A stretch of 64,000 bases of DNA, taken from assembly GCA_963720515.1 (NCBI GenBank), contig OY970397.1, positions 1,364,001-1,428,000 of the forward strand, written 5' to 3'. Both the position numbers and the translations under genes were made by a program. Every line of letters begins with the position of its first letter. Positions within the stretch are counted from its first letter, which is position 1. The notes under the pieces are model-generated. The model did no database searches and was not told where the DNA came from. It saw nothing but the letters and a program-made list of their open reading frames with translations. Shown one piece after another: positions 1 through 9,011 of this stretch. The stretch is from G963720515 sp963720515. GTDB taxonomy: Bacteria; Actinomycetota; Thermoleophilia; Gaiellales; Gaiellaceae.

Positions 1-1
1 C

Positions 2-443
2 CAGGCTCGTTACCGCGAAGATTTGCCGCTCATCCCGGGCGCGGTCGAGGCCGTGCGCCGGCTCGGAGCACGGTGGCCGCTCGGGCTCGCGTCGTCCTCG
101 AACCGGGAGGTCATCGACCTCGTCCTCGACCTGGCCGGGCTCGCCGATGCCTTCGCCGCGACCGTCTCGTCCGAGGAGGTCGCGCACGGGAAGCCGGCGC
201 CCGACGTCTACCTCGAGGCCGCGCGCCGGCTCGGTGCCGACCCGCGCGACTGCGTCGCGGTCGAGGACTCGCACAACGGGATCCGCAGCGCGAAGGCCGC
301 GGGGATGGCGCGTCGTGGCCGCGCCGAACCCCCGCTATCCGCCAGGCGAGGACGCGATCGCGGAGGCGGACGCCGTCATCGAGTCCGTCGCGATGCTCAA
401 GCCCGAGACGATCCTTGCCGCAGCCGAACGGGCGAAAGGATGA
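2..443 (+). CDS. HAD-family hydrolase, 3' part, frameshifted
   Basis: C-terminal part of a haloacid-dehalogenase-like phosphatase of the beta-phosphoglucomutase/phosphoglycolate phosphatase type. Its reading frame is open from base 2, so the N-terminus with the nucleophile Asp motif lies outside the window. Visible HAD motifs are the SSSN motif II (residues ~25-30), the motif III Lys in HGKPAPDVYLEAARRLG, and the motif IV acidic pair in VEDSHNGIRSAKAAG. Frame 2 gives way to frame 3 near base 305, after AAGM, and the protein then ends PNPRYPPGEDAIAEADAVI...ERAKG. One extra base there explains the break. The substrate cannot be named. It converges on the M1 peptidase gene with a 39-nt gap. Confidence 0.8.
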   Translation, partial: RLVTAKICRSSRARSRPCAGSEHGGRSGSRRPRTGRSSTSSSTWPGSPMPSPRPSRPRRSRTGSRRPTSTSRPRAGSVPTRATASRSRTRTTGSAARRPRGWRVVAAPNPRYPPGEDAIAEADAVIESVAMLKPETILAAAERAKG

Positions 444-482
444 CGGGGCCGCGGCGCACGGCCGCGGCCCCGTCCCGCGCGA

Positions 483-1922
483 CTACCAGCTCGTCGGCTT
501 GCCCGGCGTGCGAAGCCAGGTGTTGAAGAACGCGTCGAGGTTGAGACCCGAGTCGCGCTCCGCGAGCGAGATGAAGTCGTCCGTGGACGCCACGCGGCCG
601 CCGAAGGTCGCAGTGAAGTCCTGGAGGATCTGGAAGAAGGTCGGATCGCCGACCTTCACCCTGAGCGCCTGCAACGTCATGGCGCCGCGGCTGTAGACGG
701 TCGCGTTCTGGTACTGGTTCGTCACTCCGGGGTCGACGACCGTGTTGTTCCAGAACGAACTCGTGGACGAGCGGGCGTAGTTCGTGTCGAACGACTGCTG
801 CGCGGTCGTTCCGCCGTTGTGCTCGTTCCAGAGCTGTGCCCCGAATGTCGCGAAGCCTTCGCTCAGCCACACGTCCCGCATGCGGGCGACGGCCACGTTG
901 TCGCCGTACCACTGGTGCACGAGCTCGTGCGCGAGGGCGCCGAGGCCGTTTGGCCCGTTGAACTCGGGCCGCGTCTGCGTCTCCATCTGGTAGCCGCTCG
1001 CGACCTGGTCGACGATCGCGCCGGTGGACGCGAACGGGTACGGCCCGAACACGGTGCTGAAGTAGTCGACGATCGACCCGAGGTTGTCGAGCCGCGCGCG
1101 CGCCGTGGCGTCGATGAGCCCGGGCTGGGTCGCGTTGATGATCGGGATGCCGGCCGGAGTCTGCGAGAACTCGAAGTCGAACTTCCCGATGTCCACCGTC
1201 GAGACGTACGACGCCATCGGCTCGGTCTCTTCCCACACGAAGGTGGCCTTGCCGGAGCCGTCCGCCTTGTGGTGGACCTTCTGGTCGATGAGCTGACCGT
1301 TCGCCACGACCTGCAGGTCCTCGGGGACCGTCACCGTGAACCGGTACGTCGCCTTGTCGTTCGTCGTGTTGTTGTTCGGGAACCAGGTGTCGGCCCCGAG
1401 CGGCGGATTCGCCGTGTACGAGCCGTCGCTCGTGTAGAACCAGCCGTCGAGGAAGCCGTCCGGGTCGCGCGGCGCGGGGCCCGGCTCGCCGGAGTAGGCG
1501 ACTTCCACCGTGAACCCGTCGCCCGCCTGAAGCACGTGCTTCGGCGTGATGACGAGCTCCGGGCCTTCGCGGGTGAAGTCAGACTTCTCGTCGTTCACCC
1601 GCACCTCCTTCACGGTGAGGCCGCGCAGGTCCAGGTTGAAGCGGCACAGGCTCTCGAGCGCCGACGCCGTGATCGTCGCCTTTCCGTCGAGCACGTGCGT
1701 CGGCGGGTCGTACGCGAGGTCGAGGTCGTAGTGCGCGACGTCGTACCCCGTGTTGCCGATGTACGGGTAGTAGGTGTCTCCGATGCTCGCGCCGCCGTTC
1801 ACGCATTCGCCCTTGGCCTTGGCGGCCGCCGGCTTCGTGCCGGTGCCCGACACGCCGAGAAGCGCGAACGCGACGACCCCCGAGGCGAGCACGGCCACGG
1901 GGACGATCAGCCAGTTCCTCAT
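483..1922 (-). CDS. M1-family zinc metallopeptidase, secreted
   Basis: About 479 residues. An N-terminal hydrophobic segment (WLIVPVAVLASGVVAFALL) acts as signal peptide or anchor. It is followed by the beta-rich N-terminal domain of M1 aminopeptidases and the gluzincin catalytic domain. HELVHQW (~332-338) holds two zinc His and the general-base Glu, WLSEGF (~352-357) gives the third ligand Glu, and Tyr in ATVYSRGA (~410) is the likely transition-state Tyr. The GAMEN exopeptidase motif appears only as GYQMETQ, so substrate specificity may differ from aminopeptidase N. It is shorter than PepN (~870 aa), as in secreted bacterial M1 enzymes that lack the C-terminal domain. The ATG at 1922 was chosen over an upstream start because GGAAGAGGGGG sits just before it. 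Confidence 0.9.
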   Translation of the reverse strand: MRNWLIVPVAVLASGVVAFALLGVSGTGTKPAAAKAKGECVNGGASIGDTYYPYIGNTGYDVAHYDLDLAYDPPTHVLDGKATITASALESLCRFNLDLRGLTVKEVRVNDEKSDFTREGPELVITPKHVLQAGDGFTVEVAYSGEPGPAPRDPDGFLDGWFYTSDGSYTANPPLGADTWFPNNNTTNDKATYRFTVTVPEDLQVVANGQLIDQKVHHKADGSGKATFVWEETEPMASYVSTVDIGKFDFEFSQTPAGIPIINATQPGLIDATARARLDNLGSIVDYFSTVFGPYPFASTGAIVDQVASGYQMETQTRPEFNGPNGLGALAHELVHQWYGDNVAVARMRDVWLSEGFATFGAQLWNEHNGGTTAQQSFDTNYARSSTSSFWNNTVVDPGVTNQYQNATVYSRGAMTLQALRVKVGDPTFFQILQDFTATFGGRVASTDDFISLAERDSGLNLDAFFNTWLRTPGKPTSW

Positions 1923-2055
1923 GGGAACCCCCTCTTCCGTTGCTGCCAACCGCCCTCGACCCTACCCAGGGCAGAGCGACAGTCAACGGGGTCGGACGCG
2001 GCCCGGCGGCCGACGCGACGTCGGACGAGCTAACGACCGAGCTAGTCGAGGTTCT

Positions 2056-2427
2056 CTAGCAGCGGATGCGCCAGGTGCGGACGGCCGGCGTCAGGTCCTT
2101 GCGACCTCCGCGGTCGACGCCGCGGGCCCTGAACGTGTGGCTTCCACAGCGCAGGCCCGTGTACTTCACGAACCCGCTCGCAGCGTTGACGCACCTGTAC
2201 CAGGCACGCGCGTCGCGCTTGCACTGGACATAGCCGGGCTTCGAGGACGCGACATGGAACGTCGCGGAATGCGAGTTCACGGTCCCGACGGGTCCGTAGT
2301 GGATAGCCGTGTTCGGGCGCGTGGCGGCCCAGGCCGCCGTGGCGAAGATGAGCGCGGCGATCGCGAACGCAAGGAGGCTCAGGGGAAACAGCCGCCGGGG
2401 GGTCTTCGGAGTGGGCGTCTGGGTCAT
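2056..2427 (-). CDS. small secreted protein with FQCKLD/TWRIR-type Ig-like domain
   Basis: 123 residues: a signal peptide (PLSLLAFAIAALIFATAAWA), then one compact domain with paired Cys in the pattern YVQCKRDARAWYRC...LRCGSHTFRARGVD and the terminal motif TPAVRTWRIRC. The same domain closes the adjacent S8 protease. An AAGGAGG ribosome site overlaps the stop codon of that protease and the gap is 10 nt, so the two are one operon. The fold is probably an Ig-like or FN3-like cell-surface domain. No catalytic residues are visible and its function is unknown. Confidence 0.75.
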   Translation of the reverse strand: MTQTPTPKTPRRLFPLSLLAFAIAALIFATAAWAATRPNTAIHYGPVGTVNSHSATFHVASSKPGYVQCKRDARAWYRCVNAASGFVKYTGLRCGSHTFRARGVDRGGRKDLTPAVRTWRIRC

Positions 2428-2437
2428 CTCGTCCTCC

Positions 2438-5005
2438 TTAGCGAATCCGCCAGGTGCGCACCGCCGGCGTGGTGTCCTTGGCGCCGCCGGGGCCGATTGC
2501 TCGAACGCGGAAAGTGTGCCGTCCCTTTATTAACGTTTTGTACGTCTTCGGTGAGCGACAGGTTCGCCATGCGCGGCGATCGAGCTTGCACTGGAAGGTC
2601 GAGTGGGCCACGCTCGAGCGGAAACGGAAGAGCGCGCTGTGGCCGGCGACGATGCCCCTCGGGCCCGATGAGATGGTCGTCTGCGGCCCGCACGGATGCC
2701 CCTGGACGACGAGCGTTCCGCGCAGCGAGTGGTTCCCCGCCGCGTCGATCGCCTCGACCCCGACCGTTGAGCGACGTCCACACGGGACATTTACGGTTCT
2801 CGTCGTTCCGGTCGTCGTCGCCACCTTCGCCGAGCGCACGAAGACGTCGTACTTGATCGGCCCGTGGAGGTCTGCGGCGGCCGTCCACGCGATCGGGATC
2901 CCCGTTGTGCCGGTCCTCGTGCGCACGACCGAGGGCGTCGTCGGCGGGAACGTGTCCACCGTCCAGGCGAACGAGATCGCGGACGACGTCCCGGCCGTGT
3001 TGAACGCCCGCACGTGGAAGGTGTGGGCCCCCTGGTCGAGGCCGGTGGGGGTGGCCGGCGCGCTGCAGCGCATGAACGTGCCGAAGTCGATGCTGCATTC
3101 GAACCTCGCGGTCGCGTCGGTGTCCGAGAAGTCGATCGTCGCGCCGGTGGACGCGACCAGTCCCGGACGGGCCGGAGGCGGGGCTCGGCGTCGGCGGCAG
3201 CGCCTGCGGGTCCGCGTCGAGCGCCTTCCGCGCGTTCAGCCGCCCGCCGAACACGGTGGTCGGCACGAGCCCCTGGATCGGGTCGACGCCCTGGAGCACG
3301 GCCGAGCGGAGCTGCTGCGTCGTGTAGGTCGGGTGCGCGGCCAGCACGAGCGCGGCGACGCCGACGACGTGGGGCGCGGCCATGGACGTGCCGGAGTTCG
3401 AGTCGTAGTCGTCTTGCGTCGCGGAGAGGCACGCGAAGGTGAGGTCGTCCACGTAGACGCCGTCGGCCTGGTTGGTCGCGTTCGAGTCGAGCTCGAAACG
3501 GAGGAAGGCCGTCGAGCCGTCGAGCGCGGACGCGTCGTCCTGGGCCTCGAAGAAGGCGCCTGGCGCCGGCTCGCCCGGCCCCCAGCGTGTGATCTCCGTG
3601 GGCTGGAAGTCGGGCGTGTTCCTGCTCCCGAGCATGACGAACGAATCGCCCGCGCCGATCGTTCCGCGCAGGAAGTAGTCGATGAAGCACCCGGACTTGG
3701 CGCTCAGGTTGGCCCCGTTGAGCATCCGGATGGACGAGTTCGAGTTCGGTAGGTAGTTCGATGTTCCCGGCGGCGAGTCGGTGAGGCTGTTCTCCGGCCC
3801 GTGCGCCTCGCCGTGGTGCGCCCCCACGGCGTGCCGGATCCGAGCGGATTGCCCCACCGGGCCGTGAACTGAGGAGCCGAGCCCTCGAAGTCCTCGGTCG
3901 AGCCGACCGCCGACCAGCGCGGGATCGAGCTCTGGATCGAGACGCCCGGCGCGGCGAGGTCCACGGACGTCGTCCCGAAGTTCGAGAACGGCGCGAGCGT
4001 GTCGGAGGACGTCGTCGCGGCCACGCAGATCACGTTCGCGAGCGTGTAGTTGCACGGGAACTGGGCGTTGCCGAACGAGTCGGTGTCCACGGTGTCGTTG
4101 CCCGCGGCCGCCACGAACAGCGTGTTCGCGCAGGCGGGAGCGCTCATGGCCGCGATCTCCGCCGAGTTCGAGAAGCCGCCGGTGAAGCTCTCGTTCACCA
4201 CCCGCGCCCCGTTCGCGCACGCGTAGATGACCCCGTTCACGATGTCGGACGACTCGAGCGAGCCGTAGAAGTCGCCCGCGCGGATCGGCATGATCGAGAC
4301 CGTCCAGTTGACGCCGGCGACGCCCTTGTTGTTGTTGCCGACGCCGCCGATCGTCCCCGCGACATGGGTGCCGTGCGAGTTGAAGTCGAGCGGCGTCGGG
4401 TCGTCCTGCACGAAGTCCCAGCCGTGCGTGTCGTCCACGAAGCCGTTCCCGTCGTCGTCACCGCCGCCGGGTGGATCGTCGTTCGTCCAGATGTTCGTGG
4501 CGAGATCCTCGTGGTCGTAGGCCACGCCGGAGTCGAGCACCGCGACGATCACGCTCGAGCTGCCGGTGGTGAGATCCCAGGCGCTCGGGGCGGAGATCTT
4601 GGCCATCTGCGTGGACGCGAACATCGGGTCGTTCGGCACGAGGTCGGCGATGTGCCGGACCGAGTTCGGCTCCGCGAAAGCAACGTCCGGGTCGGCCTCG
4701 AAGGCTGCGGCCGCCTCGGCCACGCTCGTGCCGGCCGGGAGCTCCACGACCTCGGTGCGCGGGAGGGCGAGGGTCTCGTCGAGCGTCGCGTCCTGCTCCC
4801 GCCGGATCGCTCGCTTCTCCGCACTCGTCGTGCCCGAGCGGTAGCGGACGATCAGCTCGCCCGGGACCGCGTCGGCCTGCGCCTGCACGCGCGAGTCGTC
4901 GAGCCGCTGCACCGCCGGCCGTCCGAAGCCGTGGGCTCCGGGAACGGCCGCGAGCGCAAAGAAGCTCGCCAGTGCGAGCCAGGTTCGTACAGATCTACGC
5001 AACAT
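2438..5005 (-). CDS. secreted S8 subtilisin-like serine protease, two frameshifts
   Basis: A roughly 855-residue subtilase when read across two breaks. Order: signal peptide (WLALASFFALAAVPGAHG); I9-like propeptide (GELIVRYRSGTTSAEKRAI... to AFAEPN); catalytic domain with Asp in VIVAVLDSGVAYDHEDL, His in NSHGTHVAGTIGG, oxyanion Asn in VAAAGNDT and Ser in NSGTSMAAPHVVG. A ~100-residue insert lies before the Ser motif. Two or three Ig-like domains follow, ending GAKDTTPAVRTWRIR. The frame changes near 3798 (one base lost) and near 3166 (one base gained); protein similarity to the family continues on both sides, so sequencing error is the simplest explanation. The ATG at 5005 gives the best signal peptide; an ATG at 5026 and a TTG at 5050 are alternatives. 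It is first in an operon with the small secreted protein at 2056-2427. Confidence 0.85.
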
Positions 5006-5072
5006 TCCGCACTCAGAGTGTCGCATCGACGGCGACCGACGCCAACACAACCGACGTTCTCCTTACGAAGGC

Positions 5073-5165
5073 CTAACGGATACGCCAGGTCTTCGTCGCG
5101 GGCGTAGCGTCGATGTTCCGACCGTAGCTTCAGGTTGCGGAACGTCCTCGGCGAGCGGCGCGCCA
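5073..5165 (-). pseudogene. remnant of a TWRIR-type C-terminal domain
   Basis: On the minus strand the last in-frame codons before TAG at 5073-5075 read RNIDATPATKTWRIR, the terminal signature of the two proteins just downstream. Further upstream the match (TFRNLKL) is in another frame and no start codon leads into it. It looks like the decayed end of a third copy of the same domain. Its 5' part could be the short ORF at 5168-5356 after a frameshift, which cannot be settled here. Confidence 0.5.
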
Positions 5166-5167
5166 GT

Positions 5168-5356
5168 TCAACGGCCTACTTGGCGCACGGTGAAGCGGGG
5201 CTTCCGGGAGAGGCGGACCCGACCGAGGGCGGTCGAGCTGCTGCGCAGCGACGCGCGGATCCGGCTCTCGCGCTCGGCCTGAGGCGTCTGCGCCGTCTCG
5301 TCGGCGGGGCTCGATCCGTTGGCGACCGCCGGGATGATCAGGTAGATGGCGCGCAT
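5168..5356 (-). CDS. hypothetical small protein (62 aa)
   Basis: The ATG at 5356 is preceded by GAAAGGGAG at good spacing, a strong ribosome site. The product starts MRAIYLIIPAVANGSS, is polar in the middle and Arg-rich at the end (RVRLSRKPRFTVRQVGR). No family is recognised. It may be the 5' end of the broken gene whose TWRIR tail lies immediately downstream. Confidence 0.4.
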   Translation of the reverse strand: MRAIYLIIPAVANGSSPADETAQTPQAERESRIRASLRSSSTALGRVRLSRKPRFTVRQVGR

Positions 5357-5492
5357 GGCTCCCTTTCGTCGGGCCGGGCCGCAGGCGGCGTTTCTTTTAT
5401 GCCGCGATCGTGCCGCGCGGGAGTCCGCGTGCCCATGGAGCCAGCACTAGACCGCGGTGGGGCTAGCGCGAGACCGGTGCTTCGGGAAGCCG

Positions 5493-6722
5493 CTACTCGG
5501 CGCGGCCGAGGAGCACGCAGGCGTTGTGCCCGCCGAGGCCCATCGCGTTCGAGAGCGCGACGTCCACCTTGGCCTCGCGCGCGACGTTCGGGACGTAGTC
5601 GAGGTCGCAGAGCGGGTCCGGGTGGTCGAGGTTGATCGTCGGCGGGATGACGCCGTGGTGGATCGAGAGCGCGCAGACGATCGCCTCGATCGCGCCGGCC
5701 GCGCCGAACATGTGGCCGATCATCGACTTCGTTGACGACACCGGCATCTCGTACGCGTGCTCCCCGAAGACCTCCTTGATCGCCTTCGTCTCGGCCACGT
5801 CGCCGAGCGGCGTCGCCGTGCCGTGGGCGTTCAGGTAGTCCACGTCCTCCGGGGCGATGCCGGCGCCCTCGATCGCGTTTCGCATCATGGACGCGACGCC
5901 GACCGCCTCGGGGTCGGGCTGGATCATGTTGTAGGCGTCGTTCGAGGCGCCGTGGCCGATCACCTCGGCGTAGATCGTGGCCCCGCGCTCCCGGGCGCCC
6001 TCGAGGTCCTCGAGCATCATGATCGCCGCGCCCTCGGCGATCACGAAGCCGTTGCGTGTGGCGTCGAACGGGCGGGACGCGCGCGACGGGTCGCCGTTCT
6101 CGACCGCGAGCCCGCGCATGGCGCAGAAGCCGCCGAGGACGAGCGGGTTGATGGCGCCCTCCGTGCCCCCCGCGAGCACGGCGTCCGCCTGGCCCGACCG
6201 GATCATGTCGGCGCCCACGGCGATCGACTGCGACCCGCTCGCGCACGCGGAGTTGACGGCGCAGTTCGGGCCCTTCAGGCCGAGCTCGATCGCGACGTGG
6301 CCGCTCGGCGCATCCGGGAGGAAGTTGCCGAGGAAGAACGGCGAGATCCGACCCCAGCCGCGCTCCTTGAAGATCTCGTACTGCTCGAGCGTCTGGTTGA
6401 TCCCCCCGATGCAGCAGCCGACGACGACGCCGACGCGGTCGGGCTTGAAGCCGTTCATGCCGGCGTCGCCCATCGCCTCCTTCGACGCGGCGAGCGCGAA
6501 GAGCACGGCCTTGTCGATCTGGCGGGCCGTCTTCGCGGAGACGACCGAGGTCTCGTCGAAATCCTTCACCTCGCCCGCGACACGCACCGGGAACTCGCTC
6601 GGGTCGAACGTCTGGATCGTGTCGATGCCGCTCTTGCCGGCGACGAGATTCGCCCAGGAGGTCGCGACGTCGTTCCCGACGGGCGTGACCGCTCCAAGTC
6701 CAGTGATGGCGACCCGCCGCAT
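5493..6722 (-). CDS. fabF: beta-ketoacyl-ACP synthase II
   Basis: 409 residues, the usual FabF length. It catalyses the Claisen condensation of malonyl-ACP with acyl-ACP in fatty-acid elongation in the cytoplasm. The Cys-His-His triad is present: C160 in NSACASGSQ, H300 in NAHGTAT and H337 in KSMIGHMFGAAG. The N-terminal MRRVAITGLGAVTPVGN and the C-terminal AMGLGGHNACVLL are typical of FabF/KAS II. AGGGAA precedes the ATG. No other fatty-acid genes adjoin it in the window. FabB is less likely given length and sequence style. Confidence 0.95.
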   Translation of the reverse strand: MRRVAITGLGAVTPVGNDVATSWANLVAGKSGIDTIQTFDPSEFPVRVAGEVKDFDETSVVSAKTARQIDKAVLFALAASKEAMGDAGMNGFKPDRVGVVVGCCIGGINQTLEQYEIFKERGWGRISPFFLGNFLPDAPSGHVAIELGLKGPNCAVNSACASGSQSIAVGADMIRSGQADAVLAGGTEGAINPLVLGGFCAMRGLAVENGDPSRASRPFDATRNGFVIAEGAAIMMLEDLEGARERGATIYAEVIGHGASNDAYNMIQPDPEAVGVASMMRNAIEGAGIAPEDVDYLNAHGTATPLGDVAETKAIKEVFGEHAYEMPVSSTKSMIGHMFGAAGAIEAIVCALSIHHGVIPPTINLDHPDPLCDLDYVPNVAREAKVDVALSNAMGLGGHNACVLLGRAE

Positions 6723-6758
6723 TTCCCTGTCTGTTTGACGGCCGAACCGGGCCGGAGG

Positions 6759-7046
6759 TTACGCCTTGTCGCGGACGAGTCGAAATCGGCAGATCTCGCG
6801 GCCGAAGACGAGCCCGCGGCCGTCCCAGCCGCCGTCGTCGCGTGCCTCGAGCTCGTCGCGAATCGGCATGACGAGGTAGTCGAGCGTGGCCGAGTCCGCC
6901 TCCTCGCGGTACACCCGGAAGTAGCCGAGCGGAACCTCGCCCGCGAGCGTCCAGCCGTGGTCGCCGAAGATGCGCTTGCGGAGGAGGCTCGCCGGCAGCG
7001 CGCCGGACACGCGCTCGACCATCCAGGTTCCGTCGATCCTGCTCAC
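6759..7046 (-). CDS. hypothetical protein (95 aa)
   Basis: An acidic/basic soluble protein reading VSRIDGTWMVERVSGALPAS...GREICRFRLVRDKA, rich in Trp, Arg and Asp, without membrane segments or a known motif. The GTG at 7046 lies 18 nt from the divergent ligase start at 7065; an in-frame ATG at 7022 is the alternative. It ends 36 nt upstream of fabF. The open frame runs on past 7046 but that part is the antisense of the ligase gene. Confidence 0.55.
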   Translation of the reverse strand: MSRIDGTWMVERVSGALPASLLRKRIFGDHGWTLAGEVPLGYFRVYREEADSATLDYLVMPIRDELEARDDGGWDGRGLVFGREICRFRLVRDKA

Positions 7047-7051
7047 TCGCT

Positions 7052-7057
7052 TAGTGT
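7052..7057 (+). promoter_or_regulatory. -10 box for leaderless ligase transcript
   Basis: TAGTGT is followed after 7 nt by the GTG that starts the DNA ligase ORF. No Shine-Dalgarno sequence is present. This is the leaderless TANNNT arrangement seen at several genes in the window. The box lies inside the 18-nt gap to the divergent gene starting at 7046. Confidence 0.5.
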
Positions 7058-7064
7058 GGCGGTA

Positions 7065-8099
7065 GTGAGTACGGCCCCGCCACGCGCACTGCCCTACCCG
7101 CCGATGGAGGCCGAGCTCGTCCGCGAGCTCCCCACCGGCGACGGCTGGCAGTTCGAGCCCAAGTGGGACGGCTTCCGCGGCGTGCTCGAGAATCTGCGCG
7201 GGCCGGTGGCCCTGTGGAGCCGCAACGCGCGGCCGCTCCTCCGCTATTTCCCGGAGCTCGAGTCGCTCGGGGAGAAGCTGCCGCCGAAGTCTGCGCTCGA
7301 CGGCGAGATCGTGGTCGTCCGCGACGGCGCGCTCGACTTCGACGCGCTCCAGATGCGCCTGCACCCCGCCGAGAGCCGCGTGCGGAAGCTCTCCGGCGAG
7401 ATCCCGGCGCGCTTCGTCGTTTTCGACCTGCTCATGTGGGACGGGGAGAACGTCTCGAAGCTCCCGCTCGCCGAGCGCCGCAAGCTCGTGGAGAAGCTCC
7501 CGTTCGAGATCTCCCCGGCGACGCGCGACGCGAAGGTCGCACAGGGCTGGGTGGAGCGGCTCGAGGTGGCCGGGTTCGACGGCGTGATCGCGAAGCGGCT
7601 CGACTCCGCGTACAAGCCCGGCTCGCGCGAGGCGGTCGTCAAGGTGAAGCGCGACCTGACTGCCGATGCGGTCGTCATGGGCGTGACTTGGTCCGAGAAG
7701 GGCTCCTCGTTCGCGTCGCTCATGCTCGGGCTCTACGACGAGGACGGGAAGCTCCGGCCGGTCGGCACCGCGTCTGCCGCCGGGAAGCGGCGCGCCGAGA
7801 TCGAGGCCGAGGTGAAGCCGCTCCTCGGGAAGAACCCCGAGCGCCGGCCGCGGGGCGCGCCGTCGCGCTGGCAGCGGGATGTCACGCTCGAGTGGTCGCC
7901 GGTCGCGCCGAAGCTCGTCGTCGAGGTGCGCTACGACAAGTGGCAGAAGGGCCGGTTCCGCCATGGCACGAAGTTCCTCCGCTTCCGGCCGGACAAGGAT
8001 CCGGACCAATGCACGGTCGCCCAGGTGAAGCCGAAGCCGAAGAAGGGCGACCCGACCGTCCCCAAGCTGCTCGCCGCGGCAAAGCGCTCCTCGAAGTAG
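7065..8099 (+). CDS. ligC: ATP-dependent DNA ligase (LigC-like)
   Basis: 344 residues, close to mycobacterial LigC. It seals nicks through a lysyl-AMP intermediate. The adenylation Lys is ~K33 in FEPKWDGFRG (motif I KxDG). Motifs III-V follow, with FVVFDLLMWDG, FDGVIAKRLDSAYKPGSR and EAVVKVKRDLTADAVV, and then the OB-fold domain with the C-terminal basic tail KPKPKKGDPTVPKLLAAAKRS. The GTG at 7065 was chosen because a -10 box lies 7 nt upstream; a GTG at 7056 is also in frame. A separate LigD-type polymerase lies at 32198-33253, but no Ku gene is seen in the window. Confidence 0.9.
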   Translation: MSTAPPRALPYPPMEAELVRELPTGDGWQFEPKWDGFRGVLENLRGPVALWSRNARPLLRYFPELESLGEKLPPKSALDGEIVVVRDGALDFDALQMRLHPAESRVRKLSGEIPARFVVFDLLMWDGENVSKLPLAERRKLVEKLPFEISPATRDAKVAQGWVERLEVAGFDGVIAKRLDSAYKPGSREAVVKVKRDLTADAVVMGVTWSEKGSSFASLMLGLYDEDGKLRPVGTASAAGKRRAEIEAEVKPLLGKNPERRPRGAPSRWQRDVTLEWSPVAPKLVVEVRYDKWQKGRFRHGTKFLRFRPDKDPDQCTVAQVKPKPKKGDPTVPKLLAAAKRSSK

Positions 8100-8276
8100 G
8101 GCCCGAGCCTATCCCCCTTCAGAGGGTGGGTGGACACGCCGCGCGGGGCCATGATGAGGGCGCCGGCTCCCCTCACTAACCGGCAGCGACGAACGCCCGT
8201 CCTTCTGCGGCTCCCAATGGCTCCGCATTCGGCGGGCGTCGTCATTTCCGGAGCCGGAGCCCCGAAGTCGCGTTGG

Positions 8277-8282
8277 TACCAT
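8277..8282 (+). promoter_or_regulatory. -10 box of tRNA-Ser(GCU)
   Basis: TACCAT ends 10 nt before the first base of the tRNA. No convincing -35 element is visible. Confidence 0.4.
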
Positions 8283-8292
8283 GGGCCGCCAC

Positions 8293-8383
8293 GGAGAAGT
8301 GGCCGAGTGGCTGAAGGCGGCGCCCTGCTAAGGCGTTAGGGGGGCACAAGCTTCCCTCGAGGGTTCGAATCCCTCCTTCTCCG
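8293..8383 (+). tRNA. tRNA-Ser (anticodon GCU)
   Basis: A type II tRNA of 91 nt. The acceptor GGAGAAG pairs with CTTCTCC, with discriminator G at 8383. The anticodon loop CTGCTAA, closed by GCGCC/GGCGT, gives anticodon GCT and reads AGC/AGU. A long variable arm is followed by the T-loop GGTTCGAATCC. The CCA end is not encoded. Confidence 0.95.
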
Positions 8384-8420
8384 CCTCTAGAGCGGGCGGC
8401 GGCCCTCCCGGGCTCGTCGC

Positions 8421-8975
8421 CTACTGGGCGCGGCGGCGCTGGCGCAGGCCGGCGGAGGTGAGCGTCGCGACCGAGATCAGGAAGAGCACGACGAGGAGGC
8501 CGACGAGCCGTGCGGCCTCGCCGCCGCTCACGGCGCTCACCGCGGAGCCGAGCGCGTCGCTCGCCGACGTGTCGCTCTCGGCGTTCGCGCCCGCGATCGA
8601 CTCGCCGCGGCCCGGGGTGCCGACGATCGGGCCGGCCGCAGCAGCGTTCTTCTTCTTGACCGGCTGTCCGCCGTAATCGGAGCTCGTCGCGAGGTCGCGG
8701 AGCGTCGAGGAGTCCGAGCCGCCCTGCGAGTTGATCTGCGAGGCGACCGACGGCGGCAGCTTCGTCTGGTGCGAGCTGCCGACGCCCGGATGCGCCGGGC
8801 CGCTGGCCGACGGGACGTCCTCGACGTACTGGTCGACGCCCGATCCGTCACCGCCCGTCTGGGCGTACGCACTTCCCGCGGTAGCCAGTAATGTGGCCGC
8901 GACGGAGAGCGCTATGAGAGCCTTGCGAGCCCCGCGAGGGCGCTCGCGAAGAATGAAACCGACCCCGAGTGCCAT
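8421..8975 (-). CDS. membrane-anchored extracytoplasmic protein, unknown function
   Basis: About 184 residues from the ATG at 8975. A signal peptide (ALIALSVAATLLATAGSAYAQ) is followed by ~100 residues rich in Gly, Ser and Ala with no evident fold. A single C-terminal membrane helix (LVGLLVVLFLISVATLTSAG) and the basic tail LRQRRRAQ come last. The layout resembles sortase-type surface proteins, but no LPxTG-like motif is seen. It is divergent from the polysaccharide gene at 9012, and a longer start at 9011 would overlap that gene's promoter. Confidence 0.6.
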   Translation of the reverse strand: MALGVGFILRERPRGARKALIALSVAATLLATAGSAYAQTGGDGSGVDQYVEDVPSASGPAHPGVGSSHQTKLPPSVASQINSQGGSDSSTLRDLATSSDYGGQPVKKKNAAAAGPIVGTPGRGESIAGANAESDTSASDALGSAVSAVSGGEAARLVGLLVVLFLISVATLTSAGLRQRRRAQ

Positions 8976-9011
8976 GCCGGTGATGGTTGCGGCGTCGGCT
9001 CCGGCTGTCAA

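Noticed and set aside
819..2033. 404-codon open frame antisense to the M1 peptidase
   Set aside because: Arg/Val/Asp-rich translation with no domain; the opposite strand encodes a full metallopeptidase with active-site motifs. It is a GC-driven shadow, as are similar long frames at 5757-7060, 15288-17294 and 45576-47636.
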